The position numbers and the translations under genes were made by a program. Below, in pieces: positions 16,154-24,726 of a stretch of DNA of 64,000 nucleotides (positions are counted from its first letter, which is position 1; the number at the start of each line of letters is the position of its first letter). Under the pieces are notes generated by a model. That model saw nothing but the letters and a program-made list of their open reading frames with translations. It ran no database searches and was not told the DNA's origin. Source of the DNA: Planctomyces sp. SH-PL62 (GTDB taxonomy: Bacteria; Planctomycetota; Planctomycetia; Isosphaerales; Isosphaeraceae); contig NZ_CP011273.1 in NCBI RefSeq assembly GCF_001610895.1, positions 6,386,001-6,450,000 on the forward strand, written 5' to 3'.

Positions 16154-17671
16154 TTACTTCGACGGCTCGGGAAGCCGGAAGATCAGGTCGCCCAACGGTT
16201 GACGGCCCTGATTGGAGTCCTTGAGGGCCTGATCATCGACGCCGTCAGGCCCGATCGAATAGACGACGGGGCGGCCTTCGAGGAGGGCCAGTTTCATCGG
16301 AGCGTCCGAGAACGGATCGACGGGCACGGCGGGGAGCCTGGCCTCGCGGCAGGCGGCGGCGAGGTCGGTCGGGTCGGCGCCGTCGTGCGCCAGTTGCCAG
16401 CTGCGGATCGCGACCAGTCCCTGCGCGGCATGGTTGTAGACGTCGGCCCGGGCCATCGCGAGGATGAAGGTCGTGTACGGCGGGATGCTGAGCCGCGTCA
16501 CCCAGAGGGTGTCGGGGAGCTTGCCGCCCAGGTGCCTGGTCGCCAGGGTCTCGATCCGATCGATGCGATCGCGGTAAGGGACCGGCCCGAACGCCGTCAG
16601 CGTCTTGAGGAAGTCGTCCAGGGCGAGGCGCTCCCTGGCCCACGCCGCCCCGTGGCCGCGGATCATGGCCTCGACCATTCGAACCATGTCGGGCCCAAGG
16701 TCGGAGCCGACCGGGTCCGACGTCTGGGCCTTCATCCGCTCGACGACCGCCTCGGCCGCGTCGGTGATCGACAGGAGCTTCTCGATGGGCCGACCGTCCG
16801 GGCCCCCCTCGGTCAGATGCTTGTCCTGACAGGCGCGGAGGAACGTCCGCTGAACGACGTACTCGGCCTTCGCGGCCGTCGTGACGCGGTCGAGGCCGGC
16901 GGACTCGTGCTCGCGCATCAGGGCGAGCAGGCGGTCGCCGTGCTCGACCTTGAGCGCCGGCGAGCGGAGGATCGCCGACAGGGCCTTCTGCATAGCGACC
17001 CCGTCGATCGCGGCGCTGACGAACTGCGCGATCACCAGGCCTCGGGGCCGTAGGTCGCGGCTCAGTCGGAGGATCATCGCGAAGTCCGGGATCGCCCGGT
17101 CCAGGTTCCCCTTCTCGGCGTCGCGGACGATTCGCAGGTACACCCCCCGAACGGCCAGGCGTGCGGCCCCCAGGTGGGGCAGCGGCATTTCGCCCGAAAG
17201 GCCCGTCGCGAAGACGCACTCCGTCCGGCGCTGGGCGCCGGCGAGCTTGCGGAAACCGTCATGCAGTTCGGCGATCAGCGCGTCGGCCGCCTTGCGGTCG
17301 AACGTCTCGGGTGCCTGGTCGAGAGCGTCGTGGAGTTCGTTGATCCGCCTCGCCCGGTCCCCGGCGGCCGCGACGCGTCCCCGGCCGTCGGCCGGCAGGC
17401 ACTGGTCGATCTCGGGCCCGAACTCGGCGAACGCCTCGAAGTAGAGCGTCGCCGCGTTCTTTCCCGTCGCGGGATACGCGAAGTACGCCTCCACGTCGAA
17501 CGGCGCCCGCGACTTCAGCCAGGGCGGGCACGACGTCACCGCCCCGGGGTTTCGAGGCTCCTGAGCGGCCGACGGCGGGGCGAAAGCCGCCATCGCGAGC
17601 GAGGCCGCGACCAGCCGCGCCGGCATGCCGGCCGAACGTGTCCCCCTCCAGACCCACGCGATGCAACTCAT
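16154..17671 (-). CDS. Exported protein of unknown function
   Basis: A 505-residue protein with a signal peptide (MSCIAWVWRGTRSAGMPARL, cleavage after SAAQ). The body is mostly helical. The C-terminal end has a short beta segment, PVDPFSDAPMKLALLEGRPVVYSIGPDGVDD, which I know from many planctomycete exported proteins and which resembles the end of type II secretion pseudopilins. I chose the ATG at 17671 because a purine-rich GGAAGAGGGGGCGAG stretch precedes it and the signal peptide starts there. Upstream in-frame starts add 33 non-hydrophobic residues. No catalytic motif was seen. It is the downstream member of a same-strand pair with the PEP-CTERM gene, 126 bases apart. Confidence 0.65.
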   Translation of the reverse strand: MSCIAWVWRGTRSAGMPARLVAASLAMAAFAPPSAAQEPRNPGAVTSCPPWLKSRAPFDVEAYFAYPATGKNAATLYFEAFAEFGPEIDQCLPADGRGRVAAAGDRARRINELHDALDQAPETFDRKAADALIAELHDGFRKLAGAQRRTECVFATGLSGEMPLPHLGAARLAVRGVYLRIVRDAEKGNLDRAIPDFAMILRLSRDLRPRGLVIAQFVSAAIDGVAMQKALSAILRSPALKVEHGDRLLALMREHESAGLDRVTTAAKAEYVVQRTFLRACQDKHLTEGGPDGRPIEKLLSITDAAEAVVERMKAQTSDPVGSDLGPDMVRMVEAMIRGHGAAWARERLALDDFLKTLTAFGPVPYRDRIDRIETLATRHLGGKLPDTLWVTRLSIPPYTTFILAMARADVYNHAAQGLVAIRSWQLAHDGADPTDLAAACREARLPAVPVDPFSDAPMKLALLEGRPVVYSIGPDGVDDQALKDSNQGRQPLGDLIFRLPEPSK

Positions 17672-17797
17672 GGCGCTCGCCCCCTCTTCCCAGGTCGCTT
17701 CGGACGGTTTGCAAGCCTTCCTGAAAGGCTGCATGCCCTGAGGGTACTGGAGTTCCGGCGGGGGGTACATCGCGCGGTGGGTATCGATCGTGAAAGT

Positions 17798-18745
17798 TCA
17801 GGCCGCGCGGGCGCGGCCGATGAGCCGGGCGGAGCCGGCGGCGATGACCGTCCAGGCGATCCAGGTCGAGGGCTCGGGGATCGACGGCTCGGGGGGCGTG
17901 GGAGGCGCGGGGAGGCCGGATTCGAATTCGATCGTATATCCCGCCGCCTCCAGGGCCGTGCCGTCGGGGAGCGAGATCCCCTTGAGCGAAAGCGACATGA
18001 GGCTGACGTTGTCGATGGCCGTCATCTCCACCAGCGCGGGGATCTGAGCCCCGAGGCCGACGCTGAACTGCTCGCTCACGCCGTCGGCGGAGAGCGGCAG
18101 GTCCAGGTGGAAGCCCATGTGCAGCAGTCCGTCCGGCCCCTCCCGCACCGCGGTCTGGCCTTCGAGGATGCGGCCCCCCTCGCTCGGCAGGATGTAGCTG
18201 CTGTGGTTCACGTCGAGCGTCTCGGTGCGATGGAAGAACTGCGACCCCCAGTCCTCCGTCCGGATCGCCTCGGGCCGCGTGTAGGCGACCTCGAAGTCGA
18301 GGCGGACCGCCTCCGGCGTCGCCGCGTCGGCCGGAGCGTGGACGGTCGCGACGACGTTCGACCAGGTCGCGCCCAGTTCGATGAGCGGGTACGGGGTCCT
18401 GACGCCGACCGTGTCCCCCGGGTCGGGCGAGGTGGCGCGAGCCCGCAACTCCAGCAGGCTCGCCCCGGAGGCGGTGGGGGTCGAGGAGGCGGACGCCGAG
18501 TAGGTCACGGGGACCGAGGCCGGCTCGGACGGCCGGAACCGCGTGTACTGGATCGACGTCGCGCCCGCGATCGACGCGGGGCGGCCGTCCGCCTGGACGC
18601 TGTACTCGTTCAACCCGGACACCCAGGCCTGCGCGCCATCTCCCGTGAAGACCGGCGAGGCGTCCACCCCGCCATTCGCCGAGAGCAACAGCGCGAGCGC
18701 GGCCCAGGCCAATCCCGTGGCGGCGAAAGTCGAGGTGGATCGCAT
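17798..18745 (-). CDS. PEP-CTERM-like secreted protein
   Basis: The 315-residue product has a signal peptide (MRSTSTFAATGLAWAALALLLS). A beta-rich, Ser/Thr-rich body follows, with no enzymatic motif. It ends in the sorting signal PEPSTW, then a hydrophobic span and the basic cluster RLIGRARAA (PEP motif about residue 289). Such proteins are handled by an exosortase that removes the tail at the membrane, but no exosortase gene is in the window. AAGGAG lies nine bases before ATG 18745, which fixes the start. Confidence 0.75.
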   Translation of the reverse strand: MRSTSTFAATGLAWAALALLLSANGGVDASPVFTGDGAQAWVSGLNEYSVQADGRPASIAGATSIQYTRFRPSEPASVPVTYSASASSTPTASGASLLELRARATSPDPGDTVGVRTPYPLIELGATWSNVVATVHAPADAATPEAVRLDFEVAYTRPEAIRTEDWGSQFFHRTETLDVNHSSYILPSEGGRILEGQTAVREGPDGLLHMGFHLDLPLSADGVSEQFSVGLGAQIPALVEMTAIDNVSLMSLSLKGISLPDGTALEAAGYTIEFESGLPAPPTPPEPSIPEPSTWIAWTVIAAGSARLIGRARAA

Positions 18746-19110
18746 CCGGGGTCGCTCCTTCGGTGAGTGCAACCTCCCCTTCCCTGGGCGGAGGTCGGCC
18801 TCAAGCGGGCAAGCACAATATCATGAGAAATTCTTCATGGCCGTTTCGGTCAAATCCGTCAAGGCGGATCCAGACTTCGATCCGGCCGGGCGATCGAAAT
18901 GCGGAGACGCCGGCTCCCCTTTCGTCGATCCGGTCGCATCATAATCCTGGGAGCCTTGCGCACTTTGGCAATCCGGTCCTTGATCCAGGGCCGCCGTCGA
19001 CCGGCGCGACGAGCACCGACGGCTTGAGGCCGGCGGCGGAATCGGCTCTCCTGGGAGCGCCGCGAGCCGACCGTCGCGGGAAGCGGTTACGGGTCAAGTA
19101 GGAGGTCGCC
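18746..19110. other. Intergenic region between divergent genes
   Basis: The stretch around 18809-18850 is AT-richer than its surroundings and could hold the promoter of the PEP-CTERM gene, but I could not pick convincing -35 and -10 boxes. GGAGG at its right end serves the DUF1697 remnant. No gene was seen. Confidence 0.4.
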
Positions 19111-19437
19111 ATGCAGAGGCAGGTCGCGCTCATTCGCGGGATCAACGTCGGACGCGCGAAGCGGGTGGCGATGGCCGAGCTGCGGGCGATGGTGCCGCAT
19201 CTGAGGTATTCCGACGTCCGCACCCTGTCGAACAGCGGCAACCTGGTCGACACCGTCGCGATTGGACGCCCGAGGCGCCGGCCGTCGGCGGACGAGCCGC
19301 CTGGCTCCGGTGCGCCGGGGGGGATCCTCGAGGGCGAGCCGGCCAGGGCCGGCGACCGCCTGCTCGGGGCGTCGGCGACCACGCGCAACGGGAGCACCCG
19401 CACCAGGCTGCACGGCATGGTCACGGCTCCGGGATGA
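19111..19437 (+). pseudogene. DUF1697 gene remnant with internal deletion
   Basis: The N-terminus, MQRQVALIRGINVGRAKRVA followed by MAELRAMVPHLRYSDVRTLSNSGN, is a near-textbook DUF1697 start. Family members run to about 180 residues. Here homology stops at about residue 46. A short unrelated arginine-rich stretch follows, and then TTRNGSTRTRLHGMV resembles the family ending (TxRNWxTVxxL) with the key tryptophan and valine changed. The frame is still open (108 codons) and keeps a GGAGG ribosome-binding site. I read this as an internally deleted, mutated copy that probably has no function. A short expressed peptide cannot be excluded. Confidence 0.65.
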
Positions 19438-19766
19438 CCGGAACCGAGACGGCCGGTCGCCGGCGGAAACGGATCAAAAGCGCCGAACGAAGCCAATTCC
19501 CGCGCCGAATTTTGAGAAGCAAAATTGGGAATGGCAAAAGGTTGCGTCCGATTGGGTTCGTCCGTGGCGCGGGCGAGCGAACCCAATTCGAAGCCGATCC
19601 CGCGGCTTCGAGAGGTGAGGGCGCGGCTTCCTGGAATGGCAGCAGGAAGAGGGCGAGGATCGGCCGGGCGCGTCGCATCGGAGTGGTTCCGGCGACCCGG
19701 GACCGAGGGGAGGACGGTCCCGGGATGCCTGAAGACTCCGGCGCCGCAAGCCGGGCCGCGCTCGCG
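19438..19766. other. Intergenic region with clustered inverted motifs
   Basis: Three copies of AATTGGSTTCGYYCG-like sequence lie here: reverse complement at 19478-19500, forward at 19549-19570 and reverse complement at 19569-19590. A small hairpin AATTTTG-AGAAG-CAAAATT (19508-19526) lies between them. The AT content is well above that of the surroundings. No gene was recognised. Confidence 0.5.
19478..19590. repeat. Cluster of three short inverted motifs with a hairpin
   Basis: ATTGGGTTCG at 19551-19560 and CGAACCCAAT at 19579-19588 form a perfect 10-base inverted repeat. A third related copy (reverse complement, GGAATTGGCTTCGTTCGGCG) begins the cluster. The hairpin AATTTTG/CAAAATT lies between. 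The arrangement looks like a small REP/MITE-like unit with no coding capacity. Confidence 0.5.
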
Positions 19767-20339
19767 TTACTCGCTCGGCCTCGCGGCGAGGGCGCGGCCG
19801 TCCCTGGCGTCGTCGGCGTCGAGTTCGAAGGTGAAGCGGTTCTCGCCGCCGGGCTTGACGGTCGCCTTGAGCGGGCTGGCCGCGGGGTCGCGGTAGAGCT
19901 TCGCGAAGGTGGGCTTCGCGACGGGCTTCCGGCGCGCCGAAGGCGCGAGGTCGTCGGGGTGGGGTCCCGAGTCCTCGAACCCCTCGGTCGCCCCTGTCGC
20001 GGGGGGGGCCGCGAACTGGTCGATCGGCGTCACGGTGACGATGTAGTCGCCGGCCGGGACGCCGTCGTCGGCGTAGTAGCTGCTCATCACGAACGCGCCG
20101 TCGGCGTCGGTGTCGGTGGTCAGGGCGAGGGGCGGGCCCTCTTGCCCCCTGGGGGGCTGGAGGGCTTGCGGGTCGACCGGGTGGAACCGCACCAGGGCCC
20201 CCTTCACCGGCTCGCCGTTCCAGACGACCCGGCCGGAGGCGGGATGGACGGGGAAGCGGTAGCCCAGGTCGTCGCCGCAGCCGGAGGCGGCCAGGGCGAC
20301 GGCGATCGGGGCCGCGAGGAGGAGGATTCGTCGAGACAT
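19767..20339 (-). CDS. Lipoprotein with carboxypeptidase-regulatory-like fold (DUF1559 partner 1)
   Basis: The 190-residue protein begins with a lipoprotein signal peptide ending LAASGC (lipid-anchored Cys about 21). Residues 35-120 fit the planctomycete carboxypeptidase-regulatory-like beta sandwich: ASGRVVWNGEPVKGALVRFHP, then TDTDADGAFVMSSYYADDGVPAGDYIVTVTP. It probably sits on the periplasmic side of a membrane. It starts 16 bases after the stop of the upstream DUF1559 gene, so the two are almost certainly one operon. The molecular role is unknown. Confidence 0.75.
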   Translation of the reverse strand: MSRRILLLAAPIAVALAASGCGDDLGYRFPVHPASGRVVWNGEPVKGALVRFHPVDPQALQPPRGQEGPPLALTTDTDADGAFVMSSYYADDGVPAGDYIVTVTPIDQFAAPPATGATEGFEDSGPHPDDLAPSARRKPVAKPTFAKLYRDPAASPLKATVKPGGENRFTFELDADDARDGRALAARPSE

Positions 20340-20355
20340 GGCCGGGCCCCTTCGG

Positions 20356-21396
20356 TCAGAACTGGTCGCTGGAGACGATCTCGCCCGCCGCCCGGGTGAG
20401 GAGGCGGACGTAGACGCGGATGTCGGTCGTCCCCTTGATGAAGCGGACGGAGCCGTCGCCCATCAGGTAGTTGCCGCCGCCGGGGTGGAACGAGTAGTCC
20501 TCGTTGCCGTTGTAGCAGCTGGTGAAGCAGGGGCCGGGGAACCGGCTGCCGTCGTAGGTGTAGCTGTGCAGGGTGTAGCCGGTGTCGTAGTCGGCCCAGC
20601 CGCCGCCGGCGCCCTCGCCCGGGGTCAGGATCGTGGGGTGCTTGCGCCAGCCGCCGATGTAGTAGTCGGGCCGGCCGGCGGCCTCGCTCATCATGATGGT
20701 GTTCGAGAGGCCGTCGGTGACCTGGGCGATTCGGGTGACGTTGTCGGGCTCGCCGCCGGTGACGTTCTGGAGCATGGAGTACTGGCCGGCGACGGTCAGG
20801 TCGATCATGCCCGAGGCGGCGAGGTTGGCCTCCACGCCGTTGCTGACCGCGTAGTCGGTGACCGCCGTCCTGACGTTCGTGTAGGGGCCGCCGGTGGAGA
20901 CCGAGTCGCCGGCCGCGTCGTCGAAGGTGTGGAACTTGTTGCCGTTGGGCGACGACGGGCAGAGCAGGGTCGGGATCAGCGTGGCGACGGCCGTCGAGTT
21001 GTCGCCCCGGCGGAAGTCCAGCTTGATGTTGTACGCGCTGTAGAGCGGCTGCTGCTCCATGTACGGCAGGATGTGCGTGAAGACGTAGCTGGACGCCCGC
21101 TCCCCGGAGGGGAGGATGTTGCCGCCGGGGCCGACGTTGATGTTCATCGGACGGCACACGCCGGACCCCCGGATGCCCGACGGCGGGAAGAACCCGTTGC
21201 CGCTCTCGAAGTTGTGCAGGCCCAGGCCGACCTGCTTCAGGTTGTTGGTGCACTGGGCGCGGCGGGCGGCCTCGCGGGCCGATTGCACGGCCGGCAGCAG
21301 CAGCGAGACGAGGACGGCGATGATGGCGATGACGACCAGAAGCTCGATCAGCGTGAAGCCCGCGCGACGGCGTGCGGGGATGGCGTGCGAGGTCAA
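20356..21396 (-). CDS. DUF1559 pseudopilin-like protein 1
   Basis: The 346-residue protein carries a type IV pilin-type leader: [20 protein letters not shown], with the prepilin peptidase site between G and F. The long N-terminal helix continues [18 protein letters not shown], and the DUF1559 body contains [14 protein letters not shown]. The C-terminal H-x9-DG motif is [17 protein letters not shown]. Members are expanded by the dozen in planctomycetes and are probably exported by a type II/IV-like apparatus. The function is not established. The start is TTG at 21396, six bases after AAGGAG. It is co-transcribed with the downstream lipoprotein. Confidence 0.9.
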   Translation of the reverse strand: MTSHAIPARRRAGFTLIELLVVIAIIAVLVSLLLPAVQSAREAARRAQCTNNLKQVGLGLHNFESGNGFFPPSGIRGSGVCRPMNINVGPGGNILPSGERASSYVFTHILPYMEQQPLYSAYNIKLDFRRGDNSTAVATLIPTLLCPSSPNGNKFHTFDDAAGDSVSTGGPYTNVRTAVTDYAVSNGVEANLAASGMIDLTVAGQYSMLQNVTGGEPDNVTRIAQVTDGLSNTIMMSEAAGRPDYYIGGWRKHPTILTPGEGAGGGWADYDTGYTLHSYTYDGSRFPGPCFTSCYNGNEDYSFHPGGGNYLMGDGSVRFIKGTTDIRVYVRLLTRAAGEIVSSDQF

Positions 21397-21667
21397 GTTC
21401 GACTCCTTGATGGATTCACGACCGGATGCGGCGAGGGGCCAGATGCGATCATCCTGGTCACATATAACGATACGCGCATTTATGAAGGCCCCGAGAAGAC
21501 CCCGTGACGCCTCCGGGAAGTTTCCCGGGACGCCGGAACCCGGCCGCTCGGTCGGGGTTTCGTTCGGCCGCCGATTTCGGTCCTGGAGGTCGCTGGCCCC
21601 GGCCCCTCGGCCTGGATAGACTGTCGACGCGACGGGGCCGGGCCGGTCCCGAAGGAGGTCCGACCCG

Positions 21668-22447
21668 ATGCAATCGCTCGCCTACTGGCTGATGCTCGGC
21701 CCGTTCATCCTGGCGGTCCTGATCCCGCTGCTGCCGAGCCTGATCCGCGCCCTGGGCCTGGCCGCCGGCACCCTGGCCGGGCGGCTGGAGACGCGGCTCT
21801 TCTGGCCCTTCGTGGCGATGGACGCGCTGGAGGCCCCCGGGGGCCGGTCGCTGAGGCCGATCGACGATCCCGAGACCTGGCCCACGCGGACGGCGGCGGA
21901 CTATCTCGCGGAGGCGGACGTCGCGGCGCGAGCGGCCGGGTTCCGACGGCTCGGGACGTTCCGGGACGGCCAGAGCCCGTCGTTGCAACAGGTCCGGCAC
22001 GAGTTCTGGCTCTCCTCCGACCGGCTGGTGCTGGCCTCGGCCGGGGCCGGGAAGGCGCTGGGGGTCCCCTTGGCCGCAATCCGCCTGCTCTCGCGCCTGG
22101 CCGACGGCCGCCGGTTCATCACCCTCAACGGCCAGATCGCCTCCGAGTTCGACCCGGCGGGCGAGGCGAACGAGGTCCTGCTCGACGGCATCCCGTTCGA
22201 CGGCCTGCTGGCGTGCCATCTTCGGCGTCTCGACGAGGCGACGGCGGCGGCCGCGCCGTTCTCGAACGACCCGCTGGGCGACCTCCGGGCGATCATGGCG
22301 AGGCGGGTCGACGACCTGGAGGGGCGGGGCTTCGCGGTCCCGCTGGACCCGGCCCGCGCCACCTGGCGGTTCACCCTCAAGGGGGCGTACGCCTTCTCGA
22401 AGACGATGCACGCGATCGGGATGCGCCGGGCCCGGGAGCCGGATTGA
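21668..22447 (+). CDS. Unrecognised protein with an N-terminal membrane span
   Basis: GAAGGAGGTC lies seven bases upstream of ATG 21668, so the start is well supported. Residues 8-37 are hydrophobic ([22 protein letters not shown]) and look like a membrane anchor. The remaining 220 residues are soluble, with alternating helix and strand ([33 protein letters not shown]) and no catalytic motif that I know. It is about 100 bases upstream of rfbB on the same strand, but nothing ties it to sugar metabolism. Function unknown. Confidence 0.65.
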   Translation: MQSLAYWLMLGPFILAVLIPLLPSLIRALGLAAGTLAGRLETRLFWPFVAMDALEAPGGRSLRPIDDPETWPTRTAADYLAEADVAARAAGFRRLGTFRDGQSPSLQQVRHEFWLSSDRLVLASAGAGKALGVPLAAIRLLSRLADGRRFITLNGQIASEFDPAGEANEVLLDGIPFDGLLACHLRRLDEATAAAAPFSNDPLGDLRAIMARRVDDLEGRGFAVPLDPARATWRFTLKGAYAFSKTMHAIGMRRAREPD

Positions 22448-22552
22448 AGCGGACGATCCGCCTTGTCGGCAAGGCTTGCGCCGATTACCCTGGCGATTCT
22501 CGTGTCCGGGTGGAAGGGAAACGGCTCAGGGATGGGGTAAGGGCGACTCACT

Positions 22553-23563
22553 ATGGGCTCTTCGTTCAAGCGGATCCTCGCGACCGGCGGCTGCGGGTTC
22601 ATCGGGTCCAACTTCGTCAGGCTGCAACTTGAGCAGCATCCAGATGTTGCGATCACCAATCTGGACGCCCTGACCTACGCGGGCAACCCGGACAACCTGG
22701 CCGATCTGGCGGGCGACTCGCGGTACACGTTCGTCCACGGCGACATCGCCGACCGGCCGTTCGTGACCCGGCTGATCGCCGAGGGGGGCTTCGACGCGGT
22801 CGTCCATTTCGCGGCCGAGAGCCACGTCGACCGCTCGATCGACGACGCCACGCCGTTCCTGCGGACGAACGTGATCGGCACCCAGAACCTCCTGGACGCC
22901 GCCCGCGCGGCCAGGGTGGGCCGGTTCGTCCACGTCTCCACCGACGAGGTCTACGGCACCCTCGGCCCCAAGGACCCGGCGTTCACCGAGGAGACCCCGC
23001 TCACGCCCAACAGCCCGTACTCGGCGAGCAAGGCGGGCTCCGACCTGCTCGTCCGCGCCGCGTTCCACACCCACGGGATGGACGTGGTGACGACCCGGTG
23101 CTCGAACAACTACGGGCCCTACCAGTTCCCCGAGAAGCTGATCCCGCTGTTCATCACCAACGCCCTGGCCGACGTCCCCGTCCCGGTCTACGGCGACGGC
23201 ATGCAGGTCCGCGACTGGATCCACGTGATGGACCACTGCCGGGGCGTCGACGCCGCCCTGCGGAACGGGAAGGCCGGCGAGGTCTACAACTTCGGCGGCC
23301 TGAGCGAGCGGTTCAACATGGACGTCACCCGCGCCGTCTTGCGGCTCACCGGGAAGACCGAGGCCCTCATCAAGTACGTCACCGACCGGCTCGGCCACGA
23401 CCGCCGCTACGCCGTCGACTGCTCCAAGTCGGAGCGCGAGCTGGGCTGGAAGCCGACCGTCACCTTCGAGCAAGGGCTGGAAGAGACCGTCGCCTGGTAC
23501 AAGGCCAACGCCGCCTGGGTCGACCGGGTGAAGTCCGGCGCGTACCGCAACCAGGACGCCTGA
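22553..23563 (+). CDS. rfbB: dTDP-glucose 4,6-dehydratase
   Basis: This enzyme converts dTDP-glucose to dTDP-4-keto-6-deoxyglucose, the entry to rhamnose and other deoxysugars. The 336-residue length fits the family. The NAD-binding GGCGFIG is at 12-18. The catalytic set is D131/E132 in STDEVYG, and Y156 and K160 in YSASK. Substrate-site signatures AAESHVDRSI, RCSNNYGPYQFPEKLIP and VRDWIHVMDHC are all present. AAGGG lies upstream of ATG 22553. A reductase-like epimerase gene follows 58 bases later. No rmlA, rmlC or rmlD is in the window. Confidence 0.92.
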   Translation: MGSSFKRILATGGCGFIGSNFVRLQLEQHPDVAITNLDALTYAGNPDNLADLAGDSRYTFVHGDIADRPFVTRLIAEGGFDAVVHFAAESHVDRSIDDATPFLRTNVIGTQNLLDAARAARVGRFVHVSTDEVYGTLGPKDPAFTEETPLTPNSPYSASKAGSDLLVRAAFHTHGMDVVTTRCSNNYGPYQFPEKLIPLFITNALADVPVPVYGDGMQVRDWIHVMDHCRGVDAALRNGKAGEVYNFGGLSERFNMDVTRAVLRLTGKTEALIKYVTDRLGHDRRYAVDCSKSERELGWKPTVTFEQGLEETVAWYKANAAWVDRVKSGAYRNQDA

Positions 23564-23621
23564 GCCGCCGACCGGCTTCGGGCCGGGGCCGATCCCTGCG
23601 AGGAGAGGAAAGGACCACCGC

Positions 23622-24590
23622 GTGCGCGCGTTCGTGACCGGCATCACCGGGTTCGTCGGCGGCCACCTGGCCGAGCACCTGCTGGCGAGCGACGATCAGG
23701 TGGTCGGGGTCTCGGCGTCGGGACGGTTCCCGGACGACCTGGCGGCCCTGGCCCGCTCGGTGCGGCTGGAGTCGTGCGACCTGACGAACGTCGACCCGGC
23801 CGACCTGGCCGAGTCGCTCCGTCGCAAGCGGCCCGAGGCGATCTACCACCTGGCGGCGCAGTCCAACCCCCGGGCGAGCGTCGACGACCCCCGAGGGACC
23901 TGGGCGCTGAACCTGGGGGGGACGCTCAACCTGCTCTCGGCGGTGAAGGCGTCGGGCCTGGACCCCACGCCCCGCGTGGTGCTGGTCGGCTCCGGGGTCT
24001 GCTACGGCGACCCCGCGCCCGAGTTCATCCCGGTGTCGGAGTCGTGCCCGCTGCGGCCGAACAACCCGTACTCGGCGAGCAAGGCGGCGGCCGACCTGCT
24101 GGGGGTCCAGATGCACCTGGCCGACCGGCTCGACGTGGTCATGGTCCGGCCGTTCAACCACGCCGGCCCCCGGCAGTCCCCCCGCTACGTCCTGGCGACC
24201 CTCGCGCAGCAGGTGGCCGAGGTCGAGGCGGGCCTCAAGGACGCCGTCGAGGTCGGCAACCTGGACGTGGTCCGGGACTACACCGACGTCCGCGACGTCG
24301 TCCGCGCCTACCGATTGCTGGCCCTCCGCGGGGAGCCGGGCGAGATCTACAACCTCGGCTCCGGCCGGGGCCTGAAGCTGACCGACGCCCTGGAATGCTT
24401 CCGGTCGCGGGCTTCCCGGCCGATCGAGGTCCGCGTCGACCCGTCCCGGTTCCGCGCCGTCGACTTGCCCTACCTCGTCGCCGACGCCTCCAAGCTCCGG
24501 GCCGCCGTCGGCTGGGAGCCGACCCTGGCCATCGAGCGGACCCTCGCCGACATGCTCGACGACGCCCGACGCCGCATCGCCGCGGTTTGA
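23622..24590 (+). CDS. NAD(P)-dependent sugar epimerase/reductase, Rmd-like
   Basis: An extended SDR protein of 322 residues. The cofactor loop is TGITGFVGGHL (G7-x2-G10-x2-G13), and the catalytic triad is S124 (GSGVCYG), Y150 and K154 (NNPYSASK). Motifs IYHLAAQSNPRASVDDP, RPFNHAGPRQSPRYV and VGNLDVVRDYTDVRDV are most like GDP-6-deoxy-D-mannose (GDP-4-keto) reductases. The start is GTG 23622. It follows rfbB closely and is probably co-transcribed, although the two classically use different nucleotide sugars (dTDP and GDP). Its real substrate may therefore be the rfbB product or a separate GDP-sugar. Confidence 0.75.
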   Translation: MRAFVTGITGFVGGHLAEHLLASDDQVVGVSASGRFPDDLAALARSVRLESCDLTNVDPADLAESLRRKRPEAIYHLAAQSNPRASVDDPRGTWALNLGGTLNLLSAVKASGLDPTPRVVLVGSGVCYGDPAPEFIPVSESCPLRPNNPYSASKAAADLLGVQMHLADRLDVVMVRPFNHAGPRQSPRYVLATLAQQVAEVEAGLKDAVEVGNLDVVRDYTDVRDVVRAYRLLALRGEPGEIYNLGSGRGLKLTDALECFRSRASRPIEVRVDPSRFRAVDLPYLVADASKLRAAVGWEPTLAIERTLADMLDDARRRIAAV

Positions 24591-24624
24591 GCTGGGCGGA
24601 CGGCCGCGTCGCGACCACGCCCGC

Positions 24625-24653
24625 TTGTGAATCGCACGCGGGCGTCTTAGGAT
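24625..24653 (+). promoter_or_regulatory. Promoter candidate for the 371-aa gene, overlapping a hairpin
   Basis: TTGTGA (24625-24630) and TAGGAT (24648-24653) are 17 bases apart, about 75 bases before ATG 24727. An inverted repeat, ACGCCCGC (24617-24624) and GCGGGCGT (24638-24645), spans the same DNA. It could be the end of the upstream transcript, an operator for this promoter, or both. Confidence 0.4.
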
Positions 24654-24726
24654 GAAGACGTCGAGGCCCGTCGGCCTTTGAACAGGCAGGCTTCGTCGGA
24701 CGAGCGAGCCAATCACGGGGACGCCC

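Noticed and set aside
18939-19586. Minus-strand frame of 215 codons across the DUF1697 remnant
   Set aside because: It is antisense to the remnant, which has clear homology on the plus strand.
22213-22632. Plus-strand frame bridging the 259-aa gene and rfbB
   Set aside because: It overlaps both genes in another phase and has no motif or start signal.
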